The position numbers were made by a program, and so were the translations under genes. From Cordia subcordata (Eukaryota; Streptophyta; Magnoliopsida; Boraginales; Cordiaceae), in the NCBI GenBank assembly GCA_028554755.1, contig JAPTOF010000010.1, forward strand, positions 4,624,001-4,688,000: a stretch of DNA of 64,000 nt, written 5' to 3'. How positions within the stretch are numbered: the stretch's first letter is position 1; each line of letters starts with the position of its first letter. The notes under the pieces were generated by a model that searched no databases, was not told the origin of the DNA, and saw only the letters and a program-made list of their open reading frames with translations. This document shows positions 46,529 through 57,454 of the stretch, piece by piece.

Positions 46529-46580
46529 TTCAAGAAAATAGATATTTTTCATGAAAAGAAAAATCAATCCTTGCAGGCCT
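46137..46580. repeat. Tandem pair of about 200-bp AT-rich units
   Basis: Both units run from a TTTCAATTGGTTTA-like start, through T- and A-rich tracts and an ATTTTTxATGAAAA.AAAAATCAAT block, to a GCCTTTTGGTCACG / GCCTTTTGTCACGG end. The second unit contains an (AT)12 run near 46500. Confidence 0.6.
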
Positions 46581-46712
46581 TTTGTCACGGCAAAACTTTC
46601 AATCCTTCCGGGGATGAACATTCATCTCAAACAGAACTGGAGGACTCAACATAGATTGAGCTTATTTTTTTAAATGGACAAATAATTTGTGTGTACCAAA
46701 TAATTTTTTTTT

Positions 46713-47604
46713 GGTAAAATACACTAGACCCCCAATGGCTATCATAAGTGCACAATACACCCCTGTGGTGCCAAAAGTTCCACAGCAAACCCTTGTAATG
46801 AGTAAAGATTCCACACATACTCGTTCATGTTTACATCCCTCCTAATAGTGTTAAAATTTACATTAAAAAAGATGTTAATAGCCTTGCTCTACTTGTTCAA
46901 TTTTCCATCGTCGTCGTCGTCGTCGTCGTCGTCGTCATCATCATCATCATCAGCACCACCACCATCACCATCATCATCATCATCATCATCATTATTTTTT
47001 TTATTTTTAATTAAAATTTTTTATAGATAAATATTTTTTAACTTATTTTTCTGTGCTATCAAACATTAAATATTTTTTCAATATTGAGCAAATTGTAGAA
47101 ATCTAAAAATTATGTTACTGTATTGCTTTTATTTAATTGCATAGAAATCTCAATTTTGTATTTTTGATATTCGCAACAAATGACCTTTTTTTATTTATTG
47201 AACATTGGTTTTGGTTGGCTAAAAAAATTAAAATATAATAAAAATATTCGGAACAAATATTTCTTAAAATATATTAAAAAAATTTTAAGTATTTTGTGTT
47301 TTAACAAAAAAAGAAAAGTTAATAAGAAAATAATTTTCTATCAAAAAATTTAATTGAAAATAAAATTACAAGAAACAATAACAACAACAACAACAATATT
47401 AATAATAATAATAGAAAATTGAACAAATGGGCTAAGGCTATTGATGTCTTTTTTATGTAAATTTTAACACTGTTAGGAAGGATATAACCAATAAGGGGCA
47501 TGCGTGAAAGTTTTATTTACCACATGGGTTAGTTGTGGAATTTTTTACACCAAGGCATATTGTGCACTTAAAATATATTACAAAAGGGTCTAATGTATTT
47601 TACC
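46713..47604. mobile_element. Long-TIR element with internal trinucleotide repeats
   Basis: The left end GGTAAAATACACTAGACCC is matched by GGTAAAATACATTAGACCC (reverse complement of the right end). The arms stay alignable for about 200 bp (AGTGCACAATA, GTGTTAAAATTTACAT, TTGTTCAATTTTC). Inside the left arm boundary lies (TCG)n/(TCA)n/(CAC)n at 46907-46994; opposite it is an (ATT/TTG) tract. Both ends abut poly-T (9 and 14 T), which hides the target duplication. Structure suggests a MULE-like or foldback element; no transposase seen. Confidence 0.8.
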
Positions 47605-48884
47605 TTTTTTTTTTTTTTGCTTCGTAAGCACTCACAATAATTAGGTACTCGAGCATCATAGATGTAGAGTTTTAAGTTGTATTCTCATAGCAAAATGGTG
47701 CTTTCTAGGTGTTTTTGTGGAATAACGTAAAAATTGATCACAGAATTGATTCTCTTGGACCACAAGATTGTTTTTCTTTCCCAGTATGATACTTCCTCTT
47801 TTAGCCTGCTTGCAATTGAATTTCTGTCATCCTAAATTCAGAACCTTACTCTCAACTGCATTAAGCATTTTTCACTGCTCTTCTTTTTCTCCTCTTCTTT
47901 TTCCTTCTAAAAAGTTTTGGGATCATTTTCATAACCATATCGTCATTTTATCCGGCCGCATTAAATTTGGTTCTAATATAATAATGTTACAAACAGATTC
48001 ATTATACTATTGTGCGCTACTTATTTTAAGAGATTAGGGTGTAAGACTTAGAGAATAGGCGGATTGAACCTTTTAATTATGAAGGATAAATTTTTAAGCT
48101 TTTTCATTATGTTTCTACAAGTTTGCGTGCCCACATCCATATGATTGTTTTGATTGATTGAGAAGGTCAAAATTGTGTTCTTTACTCAATAAAGTTAACA
48201 ATTTATAGTCAAAAGTAACGCTTAAAAAAGTCATTCAAGAGTAAAAAAGCTTAAAAGTAAAAAGTAGGGACTAGAAAAGAAATAAACATTTTACAGATTG
48301 TGGATGTAATTTTCCTCTCTAACATTTTTCCGTTGGGGGTTTGGTAGGGAGCAGCTTCAAACTACGGACATGATGGTTTTTTTCTTCGTTTCAAATTAAC
48401 CCCTAGCTAGCTACTTTCACTTCTTTTCTAAGTGTGGAACTCATTTTAAACAAAATAAAATTAGATTCATCATAAAATTACATACAAATCTTATTTTAAG
48501 CGTTTATAAATATTTTTTGAAAAAAGTTAGTAGGAGTTATTTTTATTTAGACGCTTATAAACGCTCAAGAAAACACAACCAAATAAGTTGTTGGTCTTTG
48601 AGGCTCTTACTGTATATATCGAAAACAATTGGCTAATCTCTCTTTTGTTCTTTAGGAATGAAACCCAAAGATTCACCTACACGAGTTTCAAAAAATATAA
48701 CATCTTGTCCAACTAAAAAATAAACTCTTTCCAAACTTGTAGAGCACTAAATTAATAAGATAACTAAAATTATAAATAAAAGGTGAGAAATCTCAAAAGA
48801 TCAAAAACCTTAACTTGACATCTTTTAATTTGAGTAAAACATGGGAGCCGAAACCTAGAAATTTCAAAGTCAAAGCATGCGCAA
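47605..48884. other. Intergenic DNA, no gene seen
   Basis: No coding exon, RNA gene or recognised transposon. Confidence 0.5.
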
Positions 48885-49095
48885 TTCCCACTAGGTGAGT
48901 TGGTAAGTGGCCAGGTGATTAGGGTGGAGACACCCTGACAACGCGGGATCGAGTCAGTGGCGCGATCTCACCGAAATATTGCGGGTCGTTGGATTTCCAC
49001 GCCGTTGGTCCTCTCCTGGCCGCCACTCACGCACATCCTCGATTTACCTCCCGTCTGCTGCGCCCTCAAGTGTTTGTTCTCCTTTGGTTAACCTT
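48885..49095 (+). mobile_element. Probable tRNA-derived SINE
   Basis: GTGAGTTGGTAAGTGG near 48896 resembles a tRNA D-arm/A box, and GCGGGATCGAGTCAG near 48942 resembles a B box. The insert is much more GC-rich than its surroundings (to about 49080) and ends in an A-rich stretch. No target duplication was found and the family differs from the SINEs at 7752 and 42515. It does not fold as a complete tRNA, so a tRNA gene is unlikely. Confidence 0.55.
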
Positions 49096-49269
49096 TTTAG
49101 AAAAGAGAAAGTAAACCCCACAACCAAGTAAATATCATGTCATTTATCAACTCATAGTCATTCACTTTAGAATTTGTAGTACGTTTCACATTTTGATATG
49201 ATATTCTAAACTAAATAAATGTGAAATGGAATTAAATGTAATACCATATACCATAGTCTATGTATACCT

Positions 49270-50330
49270 AAGAAGCTAAGTACACCTTAAGGTACGTGTC
49301 ATACATGCGCCTATATTAAAAAAAGAAAAGTTCTCTCTTCGACTTCAGGTTCTCTCTCTATCCTCTCCTCTCTCTCTCTCTCTTGTTCTCTCTCCATTCT
49401 CTCCTCTCTCTCTCTCTCTATATTGCGGTTTGTGGTTTCCGATGAAAGATTCGAAGGCTTCTACGTGGAGGCGACGGTGGAAGTTGGAGATCATTGCTCT
49501 TGCTCCACTGTTCTCTCTCTTTCGTTCTTTTTTTGTTTTCTGGGCTTTTTGGAGTGATTTTTTTCAAATATGTGATATGTATACATGTGTGTTGTGTGGG
49601 TGTGGCGGCAGCGACGGTGGAAGCTAAGGATTATTTCTCTTGCTCCATTGTTCTCTTTTTCTTTCTTTCTTTTTACGCTTTTTGGAGTATTTTTTCAGAT
49701 TTGTGTGTGTAGTGTGGGTATGTTCATGTGAGTTAGTTTGTGGTGGTGGTGGTGGTGGTGATAGTAGTTGTGGTTGTGGTTGAAGTTGTGGTGGTGGTGG
49801 CGGCGGCAATGATGGCAGTGGTGATAGTTGTGGTTGTGGTTTTTCAGGTTGTTGGTTGTAGGTGATCAATGAAGAAAATGATGACTTCTTTTGATTTTGC
49901 ACTGTACTGTGTAGCTGATCAATAAAAAAGTTTTAAACAAAAATTCGCAAAAAATAAAAGAAGCAAAGAAATAGTGAAAATGTTGTATACTATTGCGAAT
50001 GTTTGCGGATAAGATTGTGAACATTTTGTTCAAAGTTGTGAATTTTAAAATTGCAGGTGTGAACATGTCAGTCATAAGTTGTTAACATAAAATATTAAAA
50101 TTGTAAATATATAACATAAAAATTATAAATGCATAAAACTTGTGATCGTGTAGTATAGAAATTGCAAATTAATAAAAAATTGTGAACATAAAATATAAAG
50201 ATTGTGAACGTACAAAAATTATGAACATATAATATAAATATAAAAATTGTGAATTGTGAACATATAGTATAAAAATTGTGAATTATAATATAAGAATTGT
50301 GATCGTGTGAAATATATATTTTTTTAAAAA
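49270..50330. repeat. Low-complexity, internally duplicated region
   Basis: CT-rich microsatellite at about 49335-49425. Then come two diverged copies of a block starting GCGACGGTGGAAG (49471 and 49611; about 140 bp each). A GGT/TGGTTG-rich stretch follows at 49740-49850. Finally about a dozen degenerate copies of an AAAATTGTGAAC.TATAATAT unit occupy 49980-50310. It is not coding as far as I can see. The composite may be one non-autonomous transposon, but ends were not identified. Confidence 0.65.
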
Positions 50331-50573
50331 TAATTTTTATATTTTCTGAAATTTAAAAATAAAACGTAAAAAAATGAAATTAAACTAAAAAAATACTTTA
50401 ATCATTTTCTGTATCTTGTTTCTCAGCGAGATGCGGTGCTGATCTGTTGTGCTGATTTGTTCCTTTTTTTTAAAGTAGTGCGTGTAATGCACGAGGGGAA
50501 GGGTCCATGGTTCTTTTGAGTGCACCTTCCTCAGGTGCATGATGTAGCTAGGCACTGCTTCTAGTGATATGTT

Positions 50574-50892
50574 TAAATTACCCCAGTAGCTCTTGTATCT
50601 TTTAAAATAATTAAAAATCTCCTACACTTTTCATAATGTATCTTATTGCCCCCCTGTTGTTAGGAAAACATCAAATTTGACAGCAATTGTACGTTATATG
50701 ATTTCTGAGCAATTATTTTCTATCTTTTTCATAAATTATTTGAGCAAAAAATACACCACATCCTTCTCCTAATGGTTTTATTAACATCATTGACAAAAGT
50801 GATGGTTAAACTGTCTATGTGATAAATTATAGAAAACATTAGGGATTTTTAGTCAGTTAAAAATAGCTACGAGACACTGGTGTATTCTACCG
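50574..50892. mobile_element. Possible MITE with imperfect TIRs
   Basis: AAATTACCCCAGTAGCTC at the left is matched by AGAATACACCAGTGTCTC (reverse complement of the right). Similarity continues for about 50 bp (AATTAAAAATCTCCTA against GACTAAAAATCCCTAA). No target duplication was read. Confidence 0.4.
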
Positions 50893-52029
50893 ACATACTA
50901 CAGAAGACACTGGTGCATTTATTCCGTGTGAAATGTCGTACTTGGTTAATTTTTTATTTTTGAAGAAAATCTTGAATCTCTTGTCCCTGAATAACATATT
51001 CCGCAGTTTAGCCATCAAATCAAGAAAAATTAATCTCTAAACAATTCTTCCAAGCAACCTTGTCATTATCAATTGTTGAATTATTCTTGCTCTGAAGACA
51101 ATGTCTACAAACAACAACTTAGAGCAGGTGGCTTATTTCGTTAACCATGCGACAACTATAAAAAAACATCGAAGTATGATGCTTTTTTTCTCTTCCTCTG
51201 ACGTTAACACAATTTGGTCCCATATCAAACGACAATACAGAAGAGAGTTTCTTCGCAATTCTCAACCAATCTATTCACTAAATATAAGGCTCGTTGACTT
51301 TGAATAATGTTGTTCATCGACGTTATGTTCACATGTCCCTTGGCCACGTGTATTGTTTCTTTTATATTAGAACGCACACCACCTGGCCTCTTAATTATCG
51401 AGTCAGGAATAGCTGTAAAATAGATAAAATAGTTTTTCATGAAATTTAAATTCATCTCATCACTCTAAAAAAAATAATTTTAATTACTTAAATTACCCCT
51501 TAATCTCAATATTTAATTTATCACGAATTGCGTACGCAATTGGATACTCAAAAATTGACAAAATTGGCATGTTATGATGAAAAAGGGGAAAACATTTCAC
51601 GTGTTGATAATAAAACAAATATGTTAAAAATTATTTTATAGCAATAAACATTTAATCCATGTCCATTGTCGTAGTGTTCACATTCTTTGCCTTGTCTGTA
51701 ATGATGATTAACTTACGACACTTTGCTACGAGTTGAAGAGGCGGACAATTATTAGTAGTTGAATGAATAAAAAATTAACCAATCTTCCTTAATCTTATCC
51801 TTATTATACGCCTGCGATTTCAAATACCATGTTTTGTTTCATGGAAACAACATGGAAAAAGATGGATTTGTTCTCTTGCAAATGTACAATTTAAATAACA
51901 TGATAGTCAAGGGCATAATTTGGAGGTCTTTCCTTTCCATCAACAATAGTTAATGAGTAACCATCAAGTGGACATTATTATCCGGTAGGTTTCAAAAATC
52001 CTCTCCTATTTTTCATTCTCTTCTATATG
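50893..52029. other. Intergenic DNA, no certain gene
   Basis: A 68-codon open frame at 51101-51307 has no recognised domain or conserved motif and is not called a gene. No RNA gene or transposon was identified. Confidence 0.5.
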
Positions 52030-52675
52030 TAATGTTGTATTTGTTTGGAACTTATTATAAGATACTTATCTTATTTGACAACTTATGTGAAAAAGATTGT
52101 TTGTTGTCAGCTTATTATAAGACACTTATAAGATACTTTTCATAAGATGTCTTATTTATAGTTATAAAAAATAAGTTGGATTTAAGGTACTTATATCTTA
52201 TCTTATATCTTATCTTATATCTTATCAGATAGAAAATAATTAAAATTAAAAATTAAAAAATTAAAAATTTTAAAATAAAAATAAAAATTTTAAAATAAAA
52301 ATAAAAATTTTAAAATAAAATATTAAATATTAAAAAATAAAAAATTTAAAAATTTAAAATTTAAAAACTAAAAAATTTAAAAATAAAAAATGTTAAAAAT
52401 TAAATATTAAAAATTAAATTTTCAAAAATTTAAAATTTTTAAAACAAAAATAAAAATTAATTAATATTTTTACTTATAATTTATTATTTTATTATAAAAT
52501 TAAAATACCATGAGTCAAAATTGATAACATTATTATCAAAGTAACTTATAATAACATTTCAACTAACAAACCAAAAAATATTATTATATTAGTCACTTAT
52601 TTCTTATAAGACACTTATCAGATAAGATGCTTATCAGATTTCATATTTCATATAAGACTATTCCAGACAAGCTAT
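52030..52675. mobile_element. AT-rich MITE-like element
   Basis: The left part (TTATAAGATACTTATCTTAT...) and right part (TTATAAGACACTTATCAGAT...) are rich in inverted CTTAT/ATAAG blocks. The ends TGTTTGGAACTTATTATAAG and TTCCAGACA are roughly complementary. The centre (52230-52450) is almost pure A/T. A TATCTTATCTTA microsatellite-like stretch lies at 52190-52225. Confidence 0.5.
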
Positions 52676-53341
52676 AAGAGTGTTGATCTCAACTATTCTT
52701 TTATTTCAAATAAAAAAAGGGAAAGAAAAATATTGATAAACAATTTGAATTTTAAAATAAATAATGTAAATTAATTTAATCCTATCTAAATAATTGAGAT
52801 CATCTCTCTTATATATAGCTGAAAATAAAAGATAAGAGAGGATCCAAAACTCGTTTCAAAAAAGGGGATTTGGCGCACAACTCATAAAATATATCAAAAT
52901 TGGAATATAAGCTAGTATTAGGTTCGACCATGCCCCAAAAAACATTCTTTATAATATTTTTTATTATTCATGGAAGAAACTATTAATATCCAAACTATGA
53001 TATTGCTAGCATTTGATTTTATCAATGATTGACAAATTAAAAAGGAAATAAATTTTACGCAATTAATGAATTTAAATGCTGTCGATATGTATTGAAGAAA
53101 GAATACGTGCAACACCAAATTCAACTTCAATTGTTGGATGCTGGTAAAAGGAGCGAGAATACCATATGAAAGATTAAAAAAAAAAAATGTTCTTAGAAAT
53201 TATTCCCAACTGGGAAACTATGAACAAAATTCAACACATAACGGAATAGTAGTGGAATCTTTATTTTTTTGCAAAATAGTTATGGAAATTGTTCTATGAT
53301 AGGGTTATTCACATATATAGACTATCATGGGGAACCACTTT
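52676..53341. other. Intergenic DNA, no gene seen
   Basis: AT-rich, with no recognised gene or element. Confidence 0.55.
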
Positions 53342-53620
53342 TTTTTTTTTTTTTTGATCGGCAAGTGAAGCTTTTCATTTCAATGAACAAAAGCACAATT
53401 ACATCAAGAGCAATAGATGCCCCAAGCTGTACACAAAATAATGTTTCCAAGAGAGTGCTTATATCTACAAACACATATCATCTGATGTCTAGTATCTACT
53501 ATAATTTTCTCCATGATTTGCTCCTCCGTTGAGAATTATGAACTCAGAGCATTTCTTTCCTTCCATACATGGACCATTTCTTTGCTCCTTTGTTGATGTG
53601 TACATGACTTTTACACACAT
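53342..53620 (-). mobile_element. Retroposon (LINE-type) 3' tail fragment
   Basis: A poly-T run (poly-A on the minus strand) is followed by GGCAAGTGAAGCTTTTCATT, closely similar to GGGCAAGTAAACTTTTCATT at the 3' end of the LINE at 13185. The adjoining sequence is 3' UTR-like with no clear ORF2 motif, so only the tail remains. Confidence 0.55.
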
Positions 53621-53669
53621 GTAGAATTCACCCAAGATGTTTAATTTGAAGCATTTTCGGTTTTATACC

Positions 53670-53833
53670 ACAACTAGCTTTTTAAATAATTGATAACTTT
53701 TTTTTTTGTGGAGAAATAATTGATAACTGTTAGTTAAGCTATTTAACAAGCTGACTAAAGAAAATATGCTCGGCAAAATTAACTGCTAGGTTAGTTGATG
53801 AATTTAAAATAACATATAAAGATATTGGTATCA

Positions 53834-53876
<43 letters not shown>

Positions 53877-54375
53877 GCTAGGCTGGTATCACATTATTGT
53901 TGTTGTGATTATTGCATTTTCATTTTTATTATTTGAATAAAATAATTTATTTCGTAATTAAATATATATGATATAATAATAATATTTTATTATTAAAGTA
54001 AAGTAATTTTTTGTTAAATTATTGGCATTAATATTATAAAAAAATAGTTTTTAATAGATTTGAATTATTTATGTCAAAAAGATAATAAATTGACTAATAA
54101 AATTTATACAATCTTTAGTAAATTTTGACATGACTAGAATCTGAAATTAATTTTTATATCACTTTGAATTTATGTTTGTGAAAGAAAACACAAACTTATG
54201 GAGATGTTAAAAGAATAAAAGAAAAACGATGGAGCATAGATAAAATTGCCAAAAAAATAAAATAAAATACCAAAAATAGTGTGAAACGTTAAAATTAACA
54301 TTGGTAATTAAAAATTACGTAAAATATTTAAAATATTATTTTATCAAACACATTACAAGTTATTTTTAAGTGTTG
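53670..54375 (+). repeat. AT-rich MITE-like element, family X, copy 3
   Basis: Shares the motif order of copies 1 and 2: GGTATCATATTATT, a triplet-repeat block, TTGAATAAAATAATTTATTT, then AAACGTTAAAAT near the right end. The block includes an (ATT)14 microsatellite at about 53834-53876. Confidence 0.5.
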
Positions 54376-54394
54376 TTGAGCAAGACTCTGGGCT

Positions 54395-54635
54395 TATTTG
54401 GATGGTCTTTTTTTAAAGAAAAAATATTTTTTTTCTTACAAAATTATATTAAATTTGTAATAACTATTTAATTTAATCTTTTAAAAAAATTAAAACTCTA
54501 AAAAAAATTTAAATACATTTTAATATAACTTTTTTTAAAAAAATAAAATTTTTAACTCCTCAAAACAAATTATTTTCCCAAAATTATTAAAAAATAATTT
54601 TAAAAAGAGCCAATCAAAACGGACTCTTACTCCGC
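54395..54635. repeat. MITE-like element with GGATTGG-type ends
   Basis: The left end TATTTGGATGGTCTTTTTTT is partly complementary to the right end AAAAAGAGCCAATCAAAACG. Ends of this type also bound the blocks at 30180 and 39440. It lies about 70 bp upstream of the W-box region of PHT1 gene C. Confidence 0.45.
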
Positions 54636-54702
54636 CGCGGGGACTGTCAACAAACCGGTTAGAATGAAATTAAAGAGGGATAAGTGTTACCTGTTGAGAC
54701 CG

Positions 54703-54900
54703 TTGACTAGACCAACAACGAGAGTGTTAAATTACCGTTTCACACTTTGCCGCAATCACTAACCAGTTGTATTCATACGCATGGACCCCACAGGATCCGA
54801 CGTGTCAACAACCTATTGATTATCATGCAGAATAAAGTGGGGCCATGGAATATGCTTACTTTGATTCCTTGACCAAGAGAGTCCTTATGGAGTTAAATAG
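54703..54900 (+). promoter_or_regulatory. Predicted promoter of PHT1 gene C: W-boxes, P1BS, TATA-like box
   Basis: TTGACT at 54703-54708, GAATATGC at 54848-54855 (fits P1BS), TTGACC at 54869-54874 and TTAAATAG at 54893-54900. P1BS to TATA is 45 bp, against 57 and 64 bp in genes A and B. A CA/CT-rich leader follows at about 54925-55136. Here the nearest W-box lies after P1BS instead of before it. Start site inferred. Confidence 0.65.
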
Positions 54901-55810
54901 GCAACAGACCCGCCTCTTCGTTCCCCAACCCACCCCTACACACACAACACTCTCCACCTCGCATTAGAACTCTGCCTCATCTTCACTACCTAAACATTCA
55001 TTGCAAAATAGTGTTTACGTAACGAAAAAAAAGTAAAAATAACCTTTTATTTTTGCATTCCAGTGTCAAAAGATTACAAGGTGTTTGTTTTCTAGTGGGT
55101 GTGTCTGCTCGGTGTAATCTTTCTGCAGAAAACAAGGTGAGATGTTTTGTGATTTTTTGAGGTTGTTTTTCTGACGTTTTTCTGTTCAATTTTGGGCCTA
55201 ATTTTTTTTTTCAATTGTTTAAATTAAGATCCCATGCATGGGGAGAAAGATTTTATTAAGCAAACGAGTTATAGATATAAAGATGTTATTGAGAAAATGA
55301 ATAAGATTAAAAAATCATTTTCTTTTTTTTTATTCTCTTTATTTCTTGTGGATTTTGTGATTGGCACGATATTTAGACCTTGGCGAAATTTTCCCAGAAT
55401 GATTACTTAGTAACTCGGTTATGTTTATTTCGTCGAAAAATGATTTTTTATTTAAAAAAAAAAAAGAATTGGAGAAGTGAAGATCATAGAAGCGTGAGCA
55501 GAAGAGTGTACTTTTGGAACATCACTTGATGCATCATATTCTCACCTAATCGTACATATAACTTTGTGCCATATACTTGAGTATTGGATTGTGTAACTTA
55601 TTCTGAAAAATCAACTCAACGTGGTATTTTCTGCGTACAAAGTTGAATTTCTTTCTCCTTTTCTTTTTCTCTCGCTTTCCTTATCATCTCTATTTGTCGA
55701 TTTTTTAATTTTGCACGTGAACGTATTTCTCTTTTGGAAAAAGATTAGTAGTTAAACTTAAAACTCAAGAAATCATTTGGCCGGAGAGGGTGTTTTAAGG
55801 TAGTTTTCTT

Positions 55811-55937
55811 GTGGGGTTTTTGGCTTTACTTATTTTTTATGCTTACAAGTGTACAGAAAAAAACACTCTTTCATTCCCATATATTTTTTACTAATTAAGT
55901 ATTTGTAATAATCAAATTAGCAAAGCCAACCACTCTC
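55811..55937. mobile_element. Tourist-like MITE, diverged copy in PHT1 gene C leader intron
   Basis: GTGGGGTTTTTGGCTTTACTT at the left is matched by GAGAGTGGTTGGCTTTGCTA (reverse complement of the right end). Interior CACTCTTTCATT and ATATTTTTTACTA blocks match the MITE at 20647-20815. A target duplication is not clear. Confidence 0.55.
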
Positions 55938-56404
55938 TATGGACAAAGTTGTCAACAGTGCTTCTGGGGTCCACTTTTTGTCTCTTTTTCTTGAAAAGTC
56001 TCCTCGCCTTTTCCTATATCCGTGGAGCTTTTTCATATTCCAATGGCATTACAGTCATCATTTTATGGAATCATAAAATTATATGGTGAATGCATTCAAT
56101 CCACAATATGTCTCTAGCGAGCCGCATTTAAAGAAATAAATGAGAGTTTAATGTTCAGTACGGTTCAAGGTTGGTTGTGGGCCCGATTATTTCATTCGAA
56201 ATTTATTAATTGATAGTCGAGCTTTATCGAATATCTAGTGGTCATCAATTAAGCTTTTGCTGTATAAAAGAAAAAAGTAAGAAGTTTAATGGGGAGGGAA
56301 ATCTGCATAAGGTCAGGCTGAGGGACTGCATCTTCTATGTGCCACATAAAAATATAGGTATTCCATAAAAATATTTAATTTTTGCTGTCATATATCTATA
56401 TATA

Positions 56405-56690
56405 TATATATATATATGAGTAAATTTTATATTCATATGTACACCATACTTATAGTATCAAACTAGCTAATTACCATTGAACTTTCTAAAAGCCTGCAAA
56501 ATACCTCTAAAGTTTCTAAAAACGTGCAAAATATCGCTGAAATATATGATGGCAAAGGGTATTTTGCACATTTTTTAAAATTTTAGGGGATAATTAGCTA
56601 ATTTTGAAATTACAGGGTATGGTACACATAAGTCAAAGTACAAGGGAATAATTAGTTAATTTTGATACTTTAAATATAAATAAATCAGAT
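56405..56690. mobile_element. MITE with inverted repeats in PHT1 gene C leader intron
   Basis: The left side (TAGTATCAAACTAGCTAATTA, GTGCAAAATATCG) is matched in reverse complement by the right side (AAGTATCAAAATTAACTAAT, ATGTGCAAAATACCC). GTACACCATAC appears at the left and GTATGGTACAC at the right. Inverted arms of about 120 bp surround a short loop. Confidence 0.65.
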
Positions 56691-57454
56691 CACAAGGAAG
56701 GAAGTAACATGCAAGTTACTCTCTCTATATATATATTCATACTTGAATTTCTAATTAGAAATGGATACCATGATGTTAACATCCTCACATGGGACAGCTA
56801 ATAAGTCAAAAAGAGAATCCCAATGCATCTAATTTTTCACGTAAACTACATGTTATTTTATGCAGTCTAGATTACTATATCATACTCGTCTTTCTATATA
56901 TTTAGTTGACTTGAAGTGCTTGCCCTATAATTACTTTCTCAGCAAATTTAAATAAGTTGTCTTATTCGATACATCATTATCGTAATAGTCACAGCTAGCA
57001 CCCCATCTTTTTTAAAAAACTTAGCAATAAGAATCACGCAAGCATTGGAGGTTTTCAACAATAGTAGAAAAACTTGGCCTGCTTTTGTATTTTTTTTCCA
57101 AAACCATCCAATCTACCCCACCTATTCACTTAATTACGACCATAATCTCATCAGCATAGCTAAAATTATCTTGACTAATCAATGAATTGCTTGTTATGCT
57201 AGGAAAAAAATTTCTTTTTTTGATTGCTCATCTTTGACTAATCAATGGAATGGTAGTTATGCTAAGCAAATTAAATATCTTCTTGTTTGATAGCGCCATT
57301 TGCGTGTAGGGATGAATCTAAAATATTAGTTCGGCAATAGAATTACCGGTTGGTCCAACTATTTATACGCCCACCCCTGACCCATGTTGAATAATTGTAT
57401 TTTCTGTATTTTTTTTTCAGGTTATAGAGAAGAAGTCCTGCTGAAAACTTAGTC

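Larger units (their letters stand above)
55137..57420 (+). other. Predicted 5'UTR intron of PHT1 gene C
   Basis: A strong donor AACAAG|GTGAGA (55136/55137) and a strong acceptor, TTTTTTTTCAG ending at 57420, lie 34 bp before the ATG. At 2284 bp it is the longest of the three leader introns. It contains two MITEs (55811-55937 and 56405-56690). Confidence 0.65.

Noticed and set aside
46827..47030. Open frame with a poly-serine stretch
   Set aside because: Created by the (TCG)/(TCA) microsatellite inside the long-TIR element; no coding evidence.
48885..48960. Possible tRNA gene
   Set aside because: A- and B-box-like motifs are present, but no cloverleaf with paired acceptor stem can be formed; SINE head fits better.
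49624..49902. Proline-rich minus-strand open frame
   Set aside because: Translation of a GGT-rich low-complexity stretch; no family motif.
51101..51307. 68-codon open frame starting MSTNNNLEQVAYFVNH
   Set aside because: No recognised domain, no supporting splice or repeat context; open frames of this length occur by chance in 64 kb.
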